A stretch of 64,000 nt of DNA from an uncultured Eubacterium sp. (GCA_910584645.1 CAJUAU010000016.1:3963-67962); one strand, 5' to 3'; positions 50,517 through 60,360 are shown, numbered from the stretch's first letter. Notes: generated from the letters alone by a model not told the origin. Translations and numbers: made by a program.

Positions 50517-52523
50517 ATGAAAGAGCGATATGAGCTTGCCTATAACAGGATCCATGAAATTATTTCTGAAAAAAATATTCCAGAGGTTTACCGGGCGTAC
50601 TGCCAGGAGACGGCTGTATTGTTAACCAGTCTGGACCAGGTGCTGGTGCTGGCTGAGGGGGACGGGCTGCAGACGGCGTCCCTGGAACAGCTGAAAGCAT
50701 GGAATACGCAGTTTTATGATCCTTTGAGAGATGACAACTACGGGAAATTTTATGGTAATCCCCGGTACTGCACAGAAAAATTCGGGGAGGAGCAGGGAAA
50801 GCTGATGGCTTATTTTTACAGCCGCTTCCGGGATGGCATCCTGGATGCCTACGGCGGTGACAGAGAATCCCTTCTTCTGCTGATGGAGCTGTTTTTGCAG
50901 GTATATACGGTACTCACTACAGAAGAGGACCAGCCAAGATGGCTCAAAGAAACGTTGTATTATTACGTTCATGATTATGATAAATATTATTCAGAAAAAG
51001 TGATCCGCAGGCTTCTTGATCCCTCCCTGGACCGGCTGGTACGCATTGTGACAGACAGCGACCTGTCGGATGAAAAGTACCTGTATTATTATGGTGAAAA
51101 TATCACAGAAAATGAGATTGCCACAGCGCGGTATATTTCTTCTCTTCCAATAGAGAAAATTGAGAAGATTGCTTCAACATATACTGAGGGTTACCGTCAG
51201 GGGTTTGTGGCGGCGGGCATAGATTTGTCGAAGAAAAAGACGGTAAATATCCGTTACAATATTGGATTTGAGGCAGTGGTCAGGGAAGCTGTCCGGCAGT
51301 TTGCAGAGATGGGACTCTCTCCGGTTATTTTTATGAGCGGCAATACAAGGCCGATGGGGGTAAGTACGACTCCGGCGAACAAGCAGTATATTTATGACCA
51401 CCGTTTTGACGACGCCCTTACGCTGAACCATGCCATTGTGAAGGAAAAACTTTCCCATGCAGAAGAGGTATTTGAAACCTATAAAGAACTGGCATATACT
51501 TTTGCGGGACCGGCTTTGATCGAGATATTCGGAGAAAAGTTATTTGTTCCGGAGACGAAGAAAGAGAGTCCTTCCTACACGCCGGAGCAGCAGAAGCTTT
51601 CCGTGGATTACCGGCGGGATTACATGCTGATCCAGAACCGCTATATCCGGGAGGAGGAGCGGAGCTTTACGATCATTGCCTTTCCGATCCCAGAGATCGG
51701 AAGTGATTTTGAAGAAATATTCGACGAGACCATTAAGATCAATACGCTGGATATGGAGCTCTACCGGAAGGTCCATCAGGCCATTATCGATGCGCTGGAT
51801 CAGGGAGAATCCGTTCATGTCACCGGCAGGGGAGAGAATGAGACAGATATTACCGTGATGCTTCATGAGCTGAAGGATCCGGAGAAGGAGACGAATTTTG
51901 AGAACTGTCTGGCGGATGTGAATATTCCTGTGGGAGAGGTGTTTACTTCCCCGGTACTCAAGGGTACCAACGGTGTGCTTCACGTCACAAAGGTATATCT
52001 GAACCAGCTGAGGTATGAGAACCTGCGGATGACCTTTGAGGATGGGATGATAAAAGACTACAACTGTAGTAATTACAAAGAGGATGCGGAGAACCGCAAA
52101 TATATAAAAGAAAATGTCCTTCAAAACAGAGACACTCTTCCTATAGGAGAGTTTGCCATCGGCACCAATACCACGGCTTACCGCATGGGGCGCCGCTTTG
52201 GCATCGAGGCAAAACTGCCGATACTGATCGCTGAGAAGACGGGACCACACTTTGCCGTCGGGGATACCTGTTATTCCATGAGTGAGGATATCGTTCTTCA
52301 TAACCCCGACGGAAAGGAAATCATTGCGAAGGAAAATGAATGTTCTGCCCTGCGCAAAACAGAGATTGAAAAGGCTTATTTTAACTGCCACACGGACATC
52401 ACTATTCCCTATGACGAACTGGGTGATATCGTGGTGAACACCAGAGATGGAAAGGAGATCACCATTATCCGGGAGGGCAGATTTGTGCTGGAGGGCACAG
52501 AAATACTAAATGATATGGAATAA
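50517..52523 (+). CDS. M29-like aminopeptidase
   Basis: A 668-residue protein. The C-terminal half looks like the M29 (AmpS/PepS, thermophilic aminopeptidase) fold: GEVFTSPVLKGTNGVLHV, GEFAIGTNTTAYRMGRRF, EKTGPHFAVGDTCYS, with conserved Glu and His as metal ligands. The N-terminal half (about 1-300) is a family-specific extension with no recognised domain. It removes N-terminal residues from peptides in the cytoplasm. Longer than canonical AmpS (about 410 residues). GGAGAG lies before the ATG. Confidence 0.82.
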   Translation: MKERYELAYNRIHEIISEKNIPEVYRAYCQETAVLLTSLDQVLVLAEGDGLQTASLEQLKAWNTQFYDPLRDDNYGKFYGNPRYCTEKFGEEQGKLMAYFYSRFRDGILDAYGGDRESLLLLMELFLQVYTVLTTEEDQPRWLKETLYYYVHDYDKYYSEKVIRRLLDPSLDRLVRIVTDSDLSDEKYLYYYGENITENEIATARYISSLPIEKIEKIASTYTEGYRQGFVAAGIDLSKKKTVNIRYNIGFEAVVREAVRQFAEMGLSPVIFMSGNTRPMGVSTTPANKQYIYDHRFDDALTLNHAIVKEKLSHAEEVFETYKELAYTFAGPALIEIFGEKLFVPETKKESPSYTPEQQKLSVDYRRDYMLIQNRYIREEERSFTIIAFPIPEIGSDFEEIFDETIKINTLDMELYRKVHQAIIDALDQGESVHVTGRGENETDITVMLHELKDPEKETNFENCLADVNIPVGEVFTSPVLKGTNGVLHVTKVYLNQLRYENLRMTFEDGMIKDYNCSNYKEDAENRKYIKENVLQNRDTLPIGEFAIGTNTTAYRMGRRFGIEAKLPILIAEKTGPHFAVGDTCYSMSEDIVLHNPDGKEIIAKENECSALRKTEIEKAYFNCHTDITIPYDELGDIVVNTRDGKEITIIREGRFVLEGTEILNDME

Positions 52524-52542
52524 GAAAGAGAGGATGAGTGAA

Positions 52543-53055
52543 ATGGCAAAAGTTGGAATTTTAATGGGAAGTGATTCGGATCTTCCGGTGATGCAGAAGG
52601 CAGCCCAGATGTTGGAGAAGTTTGGTGTTGAATATGAGATGACGATCATTTCTGCACACCGTATGCCGGATGTGTTTGTGGAGTATGCGACAAAGGCAGA
52701 AGAGCGGGGGATCCAGGTGATCATCGCCGGAGCCGGGGGAGCGGCACACCTGCCGGGCATGTGCGCCGCTTTGTTTGACCTTCCGGTCATCGGCATTCCG
52801 ATCCATACTAAATCAGTAGGAGGCGTGGACAGCCTTTATTCTATCGTGCAGATGCCATCGGGTATCCCGGTAGCCACCGTTGCCATCGATGGCGCGGCAA
52901 ATGCGGGTATTCTGGCGGCAAAGATTTTATCCGTATCGGATATGGAGCTGCGCAAGAAACTGAAGGAGTACAAGGTAGAGATGAAGGATGGTGTGACTGC
53001 CAAGGCGGAGAAGCTGGATCAGCTGGGATATGCGGAGTATATCCGGCAGATGTAA
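52543..53055 (+). CDS. purE: N5-carboxyaminoimidazole ribonucleotide mutase
   Basis: A 170-residue enzyme moving CO2 in purine synthesis. VGILMGSDSDLPVMQKAA and SAHRMPD carry the catalytic Ser/His, and IAGAGGAAHLPGM the substrate-binding loop. GIPIHTKSVGGVDSLYSIVQMPSGIPVATVAIDGAANAG is diagnostic. The ATG at 52543 has AGAGAGG nine bases upstream; the earlier in-frame ATG at 52534 is too close to it and 52510 overlaps the aminopeptidase stop. No other pur gene is adjacent, and a terminator follows. Confidence 0.95.
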   Translation: MAKVGILMGSDSDLPVMQKAAQMLEKFGVEYEMTIISAHRMPDVFVEYATKAEERGIQVIIAGAGGAAHLPGMCAALFDLPVIGIPIHTKSVGGVDSLYSIVQMPSGIPVATVAIDGAANAGILAAKILSVSDMELRKKLKEYKVEMKDGVTAKAEKLDQLGYAEYIRQM

Positions 53056-53082
53056 AGGGGACTGATCTGAAAAAGGCTTTAG

Positions 53083-53118
53083 CAGGCGTTCCATGACCGG
53101 GACGCCTGTCTCTCTCTT
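53083..53118 (+). terminator. Intrinsic terminator of purE
   Basis: CAGGCGTTCC (53083-53092) pairs with GGGACGCCTG (53099-53108, one G-T pair) and is followed by a T/C-rich run. It separates the converging purE and YprB-like genes. Confidence 0.72.
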
Positions 53119-54239
53119 CATCCTGGATTCTCCAGCAGCGCACATAAAATACCCCGCAGCAGTGCCTCATCTTGTCTTGCTTTATCATCCCAAACCACAT
53201 AATTCTGTTTCTCCCGGTAACTGGTACGGAATAAAAGCGGCTGGTTGTCTTCCGGATCCAGACCCGCAGGAACAGGCAGGAAGGTGCCCTCCTTTTTCGT
53301 ATAACAGTTGGAGGCCTTTGCCGGCTGGCGGAATTCTTTTTCCACATAGGCTCCCACACTTTTGTGGATGGCGGTATCTTCTGCCGGGAGATAATAATAT
53401 TCTTTATAATTCTTAAAAAAGTGACATAAAGTGCCCTGATACAAAGGAATCTGGATGGAGATCTCTTCTTCCTCCCAGCGGACAGCATAAGGGTCTGGTT
53501 CCCAGGCCAAAGGAAAAGGAAAGTGACAGGGAGAAGGAATGGATATGCATAGATGGTCATTCTGTTCCCTGACCTGCATATTAGTTCCGCTCTGCTGCAA
53601 TGTTTGGGCGCTTTTGTAGTTCAATAGAAGGGCGGAGTACAGTGTGCCGATCAGGTCCTCCAGATTGTGGAGAAGAAGCTTTTGCTTTTCCAGTTCCATT
53701 CCCTCATCCCGAAAGTATTTTTTCTGCATAAACTGGGAATAGATGTCGATACAGTCCCTGCCCGACAGGACATCTTTCCGCATAAATCCTGTCAGCCGTT
53801 CTACGGTAGGAAGTTTTAGGTCAGGGGCGGGAAAAAGGGATTTGAAACGTCGGATTTCCCGGTAAATGTCCAGGCTCTGTATTTTATGAAAAGGAGAATC
53901 TATATCCAGTTCCCCGCATTTTTTTTCGATATAGGGGATATCGAAACCGGAACCGTTGTAGTGGATCAGAAACGTATAAGATTCCAAAAATTGTCCAAAT
54001 GCCTGCAAAATATCTGCCTCACTGATATAGTCGTCGGCAAACCACTGGCGGCTGCAGAATTGTCCCTGTTTCCCGTCGTACCAGAGCGCTCCGATGAGAT
54101 ACAGGGAGGAGACCTTCGGGGACAGGCCGGTGGTTTCGATATCAAAGACGCAAAAGTGCTCTTTTGACTGCTGGGTATATAGTGCCAGAGACTGGAGAGG
54201 CTCTGATGGTAAATGTAGTATTTTATCTACGATCTGCAT
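53118..54239 (-). CDS. YprB-like ribonuclease H-fold exonuclease domain protein
   Basis: A 373-residue protein. DEDD-type exonuclease motifs are visible: CVFDIETTGLS (Exo I, about 31-41), HYNGSGFDIPYIEKK (Exo II, about 92-106) and SGRDCIDIYSQF (Exo III region, about 157-168). The family is YprB_RNaseH-like, found in Bacilli and Clostridia. Substrate is unknown; a role in DNA or RNA trimming is assumed. The start at 54239 has AAAGGAAAAG before it. A consensus promoter lies about 130 bases upstream. Confidence 0.85.
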   Translation of the reverse strand: MQIVDKILHLPSEPLQSLALYTQQSKEHFCVFDIETTGLSPKVSSLYLIGALWYDGKQGQFCSRQWFADDYISEADILQAFGQFLESYTFLIHYNGSGFDIPYIEKKCGELDIDSPFHKIQSLDIYREIRRFKSLFPAPDLKLPTVERLTGFMRKDVLSGRDCIDIYSQFMQKKYFRDEGMELEKQKLLLHNLEDLIGTLYSALLLNYKSAQTLQQSGTNMQVREQNDHLCISIPSPCHFPFPLAWEPDPYAVRWEEEEISIQIPLYQGTLCHFFKNYKEYYYLPAEDTAIHKSVGAYVEKEFRQPAKASNCYTKKEGTFLPVPAGLDPEDNQPLLFRTSYREKQNYVVWDDKARQDEALLRGILCALLENPG

Positions 54240-54362
54240 AGGCTCTTTTCCTTTTAATTATGTAAGATGTTTTGGGCGGAAGTGCTTCACCTGGATGATA
54301 CCGCGATGATACTTTTTCATGTGCGAATGAACAGTATGACCTTTTGCCCCTGGTACCATCTC

Positions 54363-54391
54363 ATTGTACTATAGACAAAAATCTCTGTCAA
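54363..54391 (-). promoter_or_regulatory. Sigma-A promoter of the YprB-like gene
   Basis: On the minus strand, TTGACA (54386-54391) and TACAAT (54363-54368) with a 17-base spacer. The leader is about 115 bases. Confidence 0.75.
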
Positions 54392-54528
54392 ACTACATAG
54401 TTTCAGAAAAATAGCAAAATAACGTGGAAAAATAAATACGAGTGTGTTATGATATGTGATAAGTGTAATTAGCCGGGCAGCGCGGATTTGACTCTGTTTT
54501 CTCTGCGCCGCCGGGCTGGCAGGAAGAA

Positions 54529-56115
54529 ATGGGGAGAAAACAAATGGTAAACAGACAAAAGGGAAGATTGAAAAAATTAAAAGGGAGAATGCAGAGTAGT
54601 CTGAGTGGATTTTTTCGGGCATGTATTGTTGGTTCTCTTGTTTTGCTGCAGTTTGCCATCATCATCATCATTCCGCTTTTGTTCCGTGATTATGCGACAC
54701 AGTTCTATATATTGCTCGAGATATCCGGGATGATCGGAATTCTTGCGCTGACCAATGACAGCCGCAACTTTTCCTATAAATTTTCCTGGCTCTGTGTGAT
54801 TCTTTTATTTCCCATCTCTGGTCTGATCATGTTCAATCTCTGGGGTAAGGTGGGAAAGAAAAATAGATTAAACCGCGCCATCGCTGAGCGGATGAAGAGA
54901 ACCGATGACCAGCTGGTGCAGGATGAGCGGATCTCGGAGGAATTTGCCTCCAGACACCCGGTGTCGTCACGGATGTCCCGTTATATGACAGCCATGGGGG
55001 CGCCTCTGTTTAAAAACAATTCTGCAGAATATTATGCCTTTGGAGAAGATGCTTTTGAGGATCTGTTCGAGGATCTTGAAAAAGCCAGAAAATTTATCTT
55101 TATCGAATTTTTTATCGTGGCGGAGGGTGCGATCTGGGATCAGATCCATGAGATCCTCCTGCGCAAGATCAAAGAAGGGGTGGAGGTAAAATTCCTCTAT
55201 GACGATTTTGGAGCCTTGTTCCGCACAGGGAAAAATTTCGCGGCGGATCTCCGTAACGAAGGCTTTGAGGTGGAGATCTTTAACCCTATTCATAAATATG
55301 CCAGTAAATTGTATATGAATTTCAGGGATCACCAGAAGATCGTGGTTATTGACGGGAATATTGGGTATACCGGAGGGTTTAACCTGGCGGATGAGTACGC
55401 CAATCTCATCGAGCGTTTTGGGATCTGGAAAGATGCCGGGATCCGTGTGCGGGGCGATGCCGTTTGGGGGCTGACGGTGACTTTTCTGGAAATGTGGTCG
55501 GTCTGTACGACAGATCCTGCCATTGATGTGGAAAAATACCGGCCCACTGAGACGTTTCCCCCCTCGGATATGTACTGCCATGTGCTGCGGGATGGACCGG
55601 CACTGGGGACAAAGAGTTTTGTGGGAAGTGTGTATAAACAGATGATCAATTATGCCGGCAAAGTCTTGTATATTATGACGCCGTATCTGATCCTGGAAGA
55701 AACGATGATACGAAGCCTGATCGAGGCAAAGAGCCGGGGAGTGGATGTGCGGATCATCACCCCCAGCATACCGGATAAAAAGCATGTGAAGTGGCTTACG
55801 GAGTATAACTACGGAGACCTCTTAAAGCATGGGATACGGATTTATGAGTATCTGCCGGGATTTATCCACTCCAAGGTGGTGATGGCAGAACACTGTGCGG
55901 TGGTGGGGACGATCAACATGGATTACCGCAGTTTTTACCTGCATTATGAAAATGGTGTGTGGGTATACGATGAAGAGTTTTTGAAAAAAATTATGGAAGA
56001 CTTTATCCATACCTTTGGGGTGAGCCGGGAGATCTCCTATGAGGAATGGCTGAACCGGCCATTTAAAATAAAACTAGTACAGCATCTTTTAAAGGTGTTT
56101 TCTACACTTGTATAA
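54529..56115 (+). CDS. cls: Cardiolipin synthase (phospholipase D family)
   Basis: A 528-residue membrane enzyme joining two phosphatidylglycerol molecules. Two or three N-terminal membrane segments (about 25-50, 54-72 and 80-100) precede two HKD motifs: MNFRDHQKIVVIDGNIGYTGGFN (about 263-285) and GFIHSKVVMAEHCAVVGTINMDYRS (about 444-468). The start is uncertain: ATG 54529 or 54544, the latter with GGGGAG seven bases upstream. A 13-bp imperfect GC-rich hairpin (54473-54519) lies just before the gene and may affect its expression. Confidence 0.93.
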   Translation: MGRKQMVNRQKGRLKKLKGRMQSSLSGFFRACIVGSLVLLQFAIIIIIPLLFRDYATQFYILLEISGMIGILALTNDSRNFSYKFSWLCVILLFPISGLIMFNLWGKVGKKNRLNRAIAERMKRTDDQLVQDERISEEFASRHPVSSRMSRYMTAMGAPLFKNNSAEYYAFGEDAFEDLFEDLEKARKFIFIEFFIVAEGAIWDQIHEILLRKIKEGVEVKFLYDDFGALFRTGKNFAADLRNEGFEVEIFNPIHKYASKLYMNFRDHQKIVVIDGNIGYTGGFNLADEYANLIERFGIWKDAGIRVRGDAVWGLTVTFLEMWSVCTTDPAIDVEKYRPTETFPPSDMYCHVLRDGPALGTKSFVGSVYKQMINYAGKVLYIMTPYLILEETMIRSLIEAKSRGVDVRIITPSIPDKKHVKWLTEYNYGDLLKHGIRIYEYLPGFIHSKVVMAEHCAVVGTINMDYRSFYLHYENGVWVYDEEFLKKIMEDFIHTFGVSREISYEEWLNRPFKIKLVQHLLKVFSTLV

Positions 56116-56178
56116 TGAATATTGGTGCGTGTTCCAGGGAGCCGGATTCAATGACGACATGGAGGAAAGGATGAGAGG

Positions 56179-56790
56179 ATGATACATTTTGTAAAGGGGA
56201 TACTGGATACCGTGTCCGAGAATATGGTGGTGGTGGAAAATGGCGGCATCGGTTTTGAGATCATGGTGCCATTGTCTGTTGTCTCCAGTCTTCCCCAGAC
56301 AGGAAATGAAGTAAAGATATATACTTATACTTATGTAAGGGAGGATGCCCTGCAGCTCTATGGATTTCTTACCAGAGATGAATTGTCCATGTTCAGGCTG
56401 CTTATTACGGTCAGCGGCATCGGTCCCAAGGGCGCTCTCGGTATTCTTTCTGTGATGGACGCCGACGCTCTGCGTTTTGCTATTCTTGCCGATGATGTGA
56501 AAAGCATTTCCAAAGCGCCGGGTATCGGGGCAAAGACAGCCAGTAAGCTTATACTGGAGCTAAAGGATAAGATGGACTTTGAGGAAGCTGTCACCCATGT
56601 GCTGGATCAGGGACAGGCAGAGGAAGCAGGGGGAGTTCCCGGTGGCGGAATGGCTGCTAATGATGCCATCCAGGCGCTGGTGGCGCTGGGATATACCAGC
56701 ACAGAAGCGGTCAGAGCGGTGAAGAAGGTAGAGATCACGGCGGATATGACGGTGGAGGACATATTAAAGGCCGGCTTGAAAAATCTGTAG
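56179..56790 (+). CDS. ruvA: Holliday junction helicase subunit RuvA
   Basis: A 203-residue subunit that binds four-way junctions and loads RuvB. The N-terminal OB fold (about 1-63; MIHFVKGILD) is followed by two helix-hairpin-helix motifs (LLITVSGIGPKGALGIL and SISKAPGIGAKTASKLILELKDKM), then a flexible Gly/Ala linker and a small C-terminal domain (AIQALVALGYTSTEAVRAVKKV) that contacts RuvB. ruvB starts nine bases later. Confidence 0.96.
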   Translation: MIHFVKGILDTVSENMVVVENGGIGFEIMVPLSVVSSLPQTGNEVKIYTYTYVREDALQLYGFLTRDELSMFRLLITVSGIGPKGALGILSVMDADALRFAILADDVKSISKAPGIGAKTASKLILELKDKMDFEEAVTHVLDQGQAEEAGGVPGGGMAANDAIQALVALGYTSTEAVRAVKKVEITADMTVEDILKAGLKNL

Positions 56791-56799
56791 GAGGCACAT

Positions 56800-57798
56800 A
56801 TGGAGAAGCGTGTTATTTCCACCGATGTGATGGAAGAGGATTATAAGATTGAAAACAGCCTTCGCCCCAGACTGCTCTGTGATTATATCGGGCAGACGAA
56901 GGCAAAGGAAAATCTGAAAATATTTATCGAGGCGGCGAAAGCGAGAGAGGAAGCACTGGACCACGTGCTTCTGTATGGTCCGCCGGGACTGGGGAAAACT
57001 ACCCTTGCCGGGATCATTGCCAACGAGATGGGGGTGAACCTGAAGATTACTTCTGGTCCCGCTATCGAGAAGCCAGGAGAGATTGCCTCGATCCTGAATA
57101 ATCTGCAGGAAGGGGATCTTTTATTTGTGGATGAGATCCATCGTCTGAACCGTCAGGTAGAGGAAGTGCTCTATCCGGCGATGGAAGATTATGTGATCGA
57201 TATCGTTATCGGCAAAGGGGCGTCGGCGCGAAGCATCCGGCTGGATCTGCCTAGATTTACGCTGGTGGGGGCGACGACGCGGGCAGGCATGCTCACGGCG
57301 CCGCTGAGGGACCGTTTTGGTGTGGTGAATAAGCTGGAGTTTTACAGCGTAGAGGAGCTGACCACCATCGTCCGGCGTTCTGCCTCAGTATTTCAGGTAG
57401 AGATCGATGAAAAAGGGGCGCTGGAGATCGCCAGGCGTTCCCGGGGGACGCCGCGGCTTGCCAACCGTCTTCTCAAGCGGGTGAGGGATTTTGCCCAGGT
57501 GAAATACGACGGCAGGATCACGCTGGAGGTGGCAAATTTTGCCCTGGATCTTCTGGAGGTGGATAAGTTCGGACTGGATAACACGGACAGGGAGATCCTG
57601 ATGACCATGATCGAAAAATTTGCCGGCGGGCCGGTGGGACTGGATACACTGGCAGCCAGCATCGGAGAAGACAGCGGGACCATAGAAGATGTCTATGAAC
57701 CCTATCTGATCCAGAATGGATTTATCGCCAGAACCCCGCGGGGCAGGGTGGTAACTGAACGAACCTATGGACATCTGGGGCTGGAGATCAACAAGTAG
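56800..57798 (+). CDS. ruvB: Holliday junction helicase motor RuvB
   Basis: A 332-residue AAA+ motor that drives branch migration with RuvA. Walker A GPPGLGKTTLAG (about 58-69), Walker B LLFVDEIHRLNRQVEEVLYPAMEDY, sensor 1 TLVGATTRAGMLTAPLRDRFG and the arginine finger region are intact. The C-terminal winged helix (about 255-332: GPVGLDTLAASIGED, TPRGRVVTE) binds DNA. AGGAGG precedes the ATG. The stop is followed after 12 bases by a small membrane protein gene. Confidence 0.97.
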   Translation: MEKRVISTDVMEEDYKIENSLRPRLLCDYIGQTKAKENLKIFIEAAKAREEALDHVLLYGPPGLGKTTLAGIIANEMGVNLKITSGPAIEKPGEIASILNNLQEGDLLFVDEIHRLNRQVEEVLYPAMEDYVIDIVIGKGASARSIRLDLPRFTLVGATTRAGMLTAPLRDRFGVVNKLEFYSVEELTTIVRRSASVFQVEIDEKGALEIARRSRGTPRLANRLLKRVRDFAQVKYDGRITLEVANFALDLLEVDKFGLDNTDREILMTMIEKFAGGPVGLDTLAASIGEDSGTIEDVYEPYLIQNGFIARTPRGRVVTERTYGHLGLEINK

Positions 57799-57810
57799 AG
57801 AGGAAGGGAA

Positions 57811-58047
57811 GTGGGGAATATGGCAAATACAGGAGCGGTCAAAGATCCCAAAAACGGGGTGATATCCTGCTGGGTGTGTACGGGGGTGCTGGTAGTAGTG
57901 AATTTTATGCGGCTCTTTATGCTACGGATGAATAACCGGATCGTGGACGGAGTTTTTCTAGCCCTGATTTTGATCTGGCTGGGCATATCCGTATTTGAAA
58001 CCGTAAAATATAGTAAAGAAAAGAATAGAGACGGGAAAGGGAAATGA
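57811..58047 (+). CDS. Small membrane protein, unknown
   Basis: A protein of up to 78 residues with two hydrophobic segments (about 18-37 and 47-64) and a charged tail (SKEKNRDGKGK). No family recognised. The start is either GTG 57811 (AGGAAGG just upstream) or ATG 57820. It sits between ruvB and a cation efflux gene, overlapping the latter by four bases (ATGA), so it may be co-translated with the transporter. Confidence 0.6.
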   Translation: MGNMANTGAVKDPKNGVISCWVCTGVLVVVNFMRLFMLRMNNRIVDGVFLALILIWLGISVFETVKYSKEKNRDGKGK

Positions 58048-58976
58048 AAGAGAGACTATTTAAGAACTGTACCAGCGAGCAGATTGCCATGAGGGTTTCA
58101 AAAAACAGTATTCTGGTAAATGTGGTTCTGTCCCTGGGAAAAATGCTGGCAGGAGTTCTGGGAAACTCTTCCGCTATGATCTCCGATGCCGTCCATTCCG
58201 CCTCCGATGTGTTCAGCACGATCATTGTCATCATCGGGGTGAAGATATCGGGGAAGGAATCCGATGAGAATCATCCCTATGGGCATGAGAGGCTGGAATG
58301 TGTGGCGGCGATCCTGCTGGCAGTGATCCTGGCGGGAACGGGTATCGGTATCGGTTATGGCGGGCTTATGGTGATATGGCGGGGAGATATATCTGACATT
58401 GCTATACCAACGCTGCTTCCGCTGGCCGCAGCCATTCTTTCTATCGTTATAAAAGAGGCGATGTACTGGTACACGATCCTTGCAGCAAAGAAGATCCAGT
58501 CTGGGGCACTGAAGGCGGATGCATGGCACCACCGGTCGGATGCGCTGTCCTCTGTCGGCAGTTTTGTCGGTATACTGGGGGCGAAGCTTGGTTTTCCGAT
58601 ACTTGATCCCATCGCCAGCATCGTCATCTGCGCCTTTATTCTTAAAGCTGCCTTTGATATATTCCGGGATGCGGTGGGAAAACTGACAGATGAGGCATGT
58701 GATTCCCGGCTGACTGGTCAGATGCGGGAAGCGATCATGGAAATGGAGGGAGTGCACGCCATCGATGACATGAAAACCCGGATGTTTGGAAATAAAGTAT
58801 ATGTGGATATTGAGATCGGCTGTGATGGCAGCATAACTCTTTTTGAGGCGCATGAGATCGCAGAGAATGTTCATGACCGCATCGAGAGCCGGTTTCCCGA
58901 TGTAAAGCACTGCATGGTACATGTAAATCCCCACCATCTGCCTGAGGACCAGCCATCATCGGATAAGGAAAATTAA
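58044..58976 (+). CDS. Cation diffusion facilitator family transporter
   Basis: A 310-residue metal/proton antiporter with about six membrane segments. SAMISDAVHSASDVFSTIIVIIGVKISG (segment II metal site, HxxxD-type) and ADAWHHRSDALSSVGSFVGIL (segment V HxxxD) are the signature sites. The cytoplasmic C-terminal domain (about 215-300) contains HDR- and HVNPHHLPED, with extra His that may bind metal. Zinc, manganese or iron are plausible substrates. It overlaps the preceding small gene. Confidence 0.9.
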   Translation: MKERLFKNCTSEQIAMRVSKNSILVNVVLSLGKMLAGVLGNSSAMISDAVHSASDVFSTIIVIIGVKISGKESDENHPYGHERLECVAAILLAVILAGTGIGIGYGGLMVIWRGDISDIAIPTLLPLAAAILSIVIKEAMYWYTILAAKKIQSGALKADAWHHRSDALSSVGSFVGILGAKLGFPILDPIASIVICAFILKAAFDIFRDAVGKLTDEACDSRLTGQMREAIMEMEGVHAIDDMKTRMFGNKVYVDIEIGCDGSITLFEAHEIAENVHDRIESRFPDVKHCMVHVNPHHLPEDQPSSDKEN

Positions 58977-59108
58977 TAGTCCGGTCATGGAATGTTCATA
59001 TATGTAGTGTAGGATAATAACCAGTACAGGGCACGGCAGTGTCTATACAACAAGACAGGACATACCATGGTCCTGCCTGGGCAAAGAGTTGATAAAGGAG
59101 ATGGAGCC

Positions 59109-59525
59109 ATGCGGTTCAGGGAGAGATTACAGAGGATGATGTACGGCAGGTACGGCAGCGACCAGCTGGGGATATTTTGTTTTGTGGCATATCTGTTTCT
59201 CTGGGTACTGTCTATTTGTTTCCGTGGAACGAGGATCATGATGGTGCTTACACCAGTGAGCTATCTGTTTGTGCTCGCCTATTTTTTCCGGTTCTTTTCA
59301 AGAAATATTTATAAGAGGCAGCGGGAAAACCAGAAGTTTTTACAGATCTTTAACCGGGTTAAGAATTATTTCAAATACCTGAAAATGAAATTCACAGAGA
59401 GGGACGGGGTAAAAAAGTTGTTCCGGTGCCCCAAATGCCACCAGATCATCCGGGTTCCCAAGGGAAAAGGAAAGATCGCGGTCACCTGTCCCAAATGCCG
59501 GTTTGAATTTATCCGGAGGACTTGA
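59109..59525 (+). CDS. Membrane protein with C-terminal zinc ribbon
   Basis: A 138-residue protein. Two membrane segments (about 17-35 and 40-60) are followed by a basic stretch and a zinc ribbon with two CxxC knuckles: FRCPKCHQIIRVPKGKGKIAVTCPKCRFEF (about 105-134). ATG 59109 has AAAGGAG nine bases upstream. Function is unknown. It begins a cluster with a DUF5685 protein, a J-domain protein and another membrane protein, each packed within a few bases of the next. Confidence 0.75.
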   Translation: MRFRERLQRMMYGRYGSDQLGIFCFVAYLFLWVLSICFRGTRIMMVLTPVSYLFVLAYFFRFFSRNIYKRQRENQKFLQIFNRVKNYFKYLKMKFTERDGVKKLFRCPKCHQIIRVPKGKGKIAVTCPKCRFEFIRRT

Positions 59526-59529
59526 GCTA

Positions 59530-60360
59530 ATGTTTGGATATGTCACAGCGAATAAGCCGGAACTGAAAATGAGGGAGTTTGGCAGGTATAAAGCGTTTTA
59601 CTGTGGCCTGTGCAGGCGCCTGGGGAAGACCAATGGCGCTGTCAGCAGGCTGACGCTGAGTTATGACATGACTTTTCTCATTCTGCTGCTATCTTCTCTG
59701 TATGAGCCAGAGGAACGGCAGGAAAGGCACCGCTGCCTGATCCATCCGGGGAAAAAGCAGTGGATGATCTACAATCCGATCACGGATTATGCTTCGGATA
59801 TGAATGTGCTTTTGTCCTGCTATCATTTTCAGGATGACTGGGAGGATGAAAAAAGCATTTCTGGTTTTTGCGGCACAAAGGTATTTGCAGGGCGGGCAAA
59901 GAAGATCGCAGGACAGTATCCGAGGCAGGCAGAGGTGATCAAAGAACAGCTGGGCAGGCTGGCAGAGCTGGAACAAAAGGGGGTCACCGAGCCGGATGCC
60001 ATCAGCCGTCCCTTCGGGGAACTTATGTCAGAGCTGTTTGTATACCGGGAAGATGCGTTCCAGGATATTTTGCGTGGTTTTGGTTTTTATCTGGGAAAAT
60101 ATATTTACCTTTTAGATGCCTTTATGGATCTGGAGAAAGATTTAAAAAAGGGAAGTTTTAACCCCTTCCGGGAGAGGGCAGGCAGAGAGGATTTTGAGGA
60201 GGCTGTCCATCAAATGCTGGAGGGAACGATACGGCAGGCGGTGGCTGAGTTTGAAAAGCTTCCGCTGGAACAGGATTTACCGATCCTTAGAAATATTTTG
60301 TACGAGGGAGTAAGGCTTCCTTTGATGAGAGGAGAAAATGATGATAAGCGATCCATATAG
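59530..60360 (+). CDS. DUF5685 family protein
   Basis: A 276-residue mostly helical protein that fits the DUF5685 family: MFGYVTANKPELKMREFGRYKAFYCGLCRRLG at the start, with CGLC as a metal-binding pair. HRCLIHP and NVLLSCYHFQDDWEDE provide further Cys/His/acidic residues in the order expected of a metal-binding helical bundle. FYLGKYIYLLDAFMDLEKDLKKGSFNPF is a second conserved block. Function unknown. ATG 59530 has GGAGG ten bases upstream. It overlaps the J-domain gene. Confidence 0.8.
   Translation: MFGYVTANKPELKMREFGRYKAFYCGLCRRLGKTNGAVSRLTLSYDMTFLILLLSSLYEPEERQERHRCLIHPGKKQWMIYNPITDYASDMNVLLSCYHFQDDWEDEKSISGFCGTKVFAGRAKKIAGQYPRQAEVIKEQLGRLAELEQKGVTEPDAISRPFGELMSELFVYREDAFQDILRGFGFYLGKYIYLLDAFMDLEKDLKKGSFNPFRERAGREDFEEAVHQMLEGTIRQAVAEFEKLPLEQDLPILRNILYEGVRLPLMRGENDDKRSI

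Noticed and set aside
54473..54519. Terminator before cls
   Set aside because: The GC-rich hairpin has two mismatches, a 20-base loop and no T-run, so it is mentioned only as a possible leader structure.
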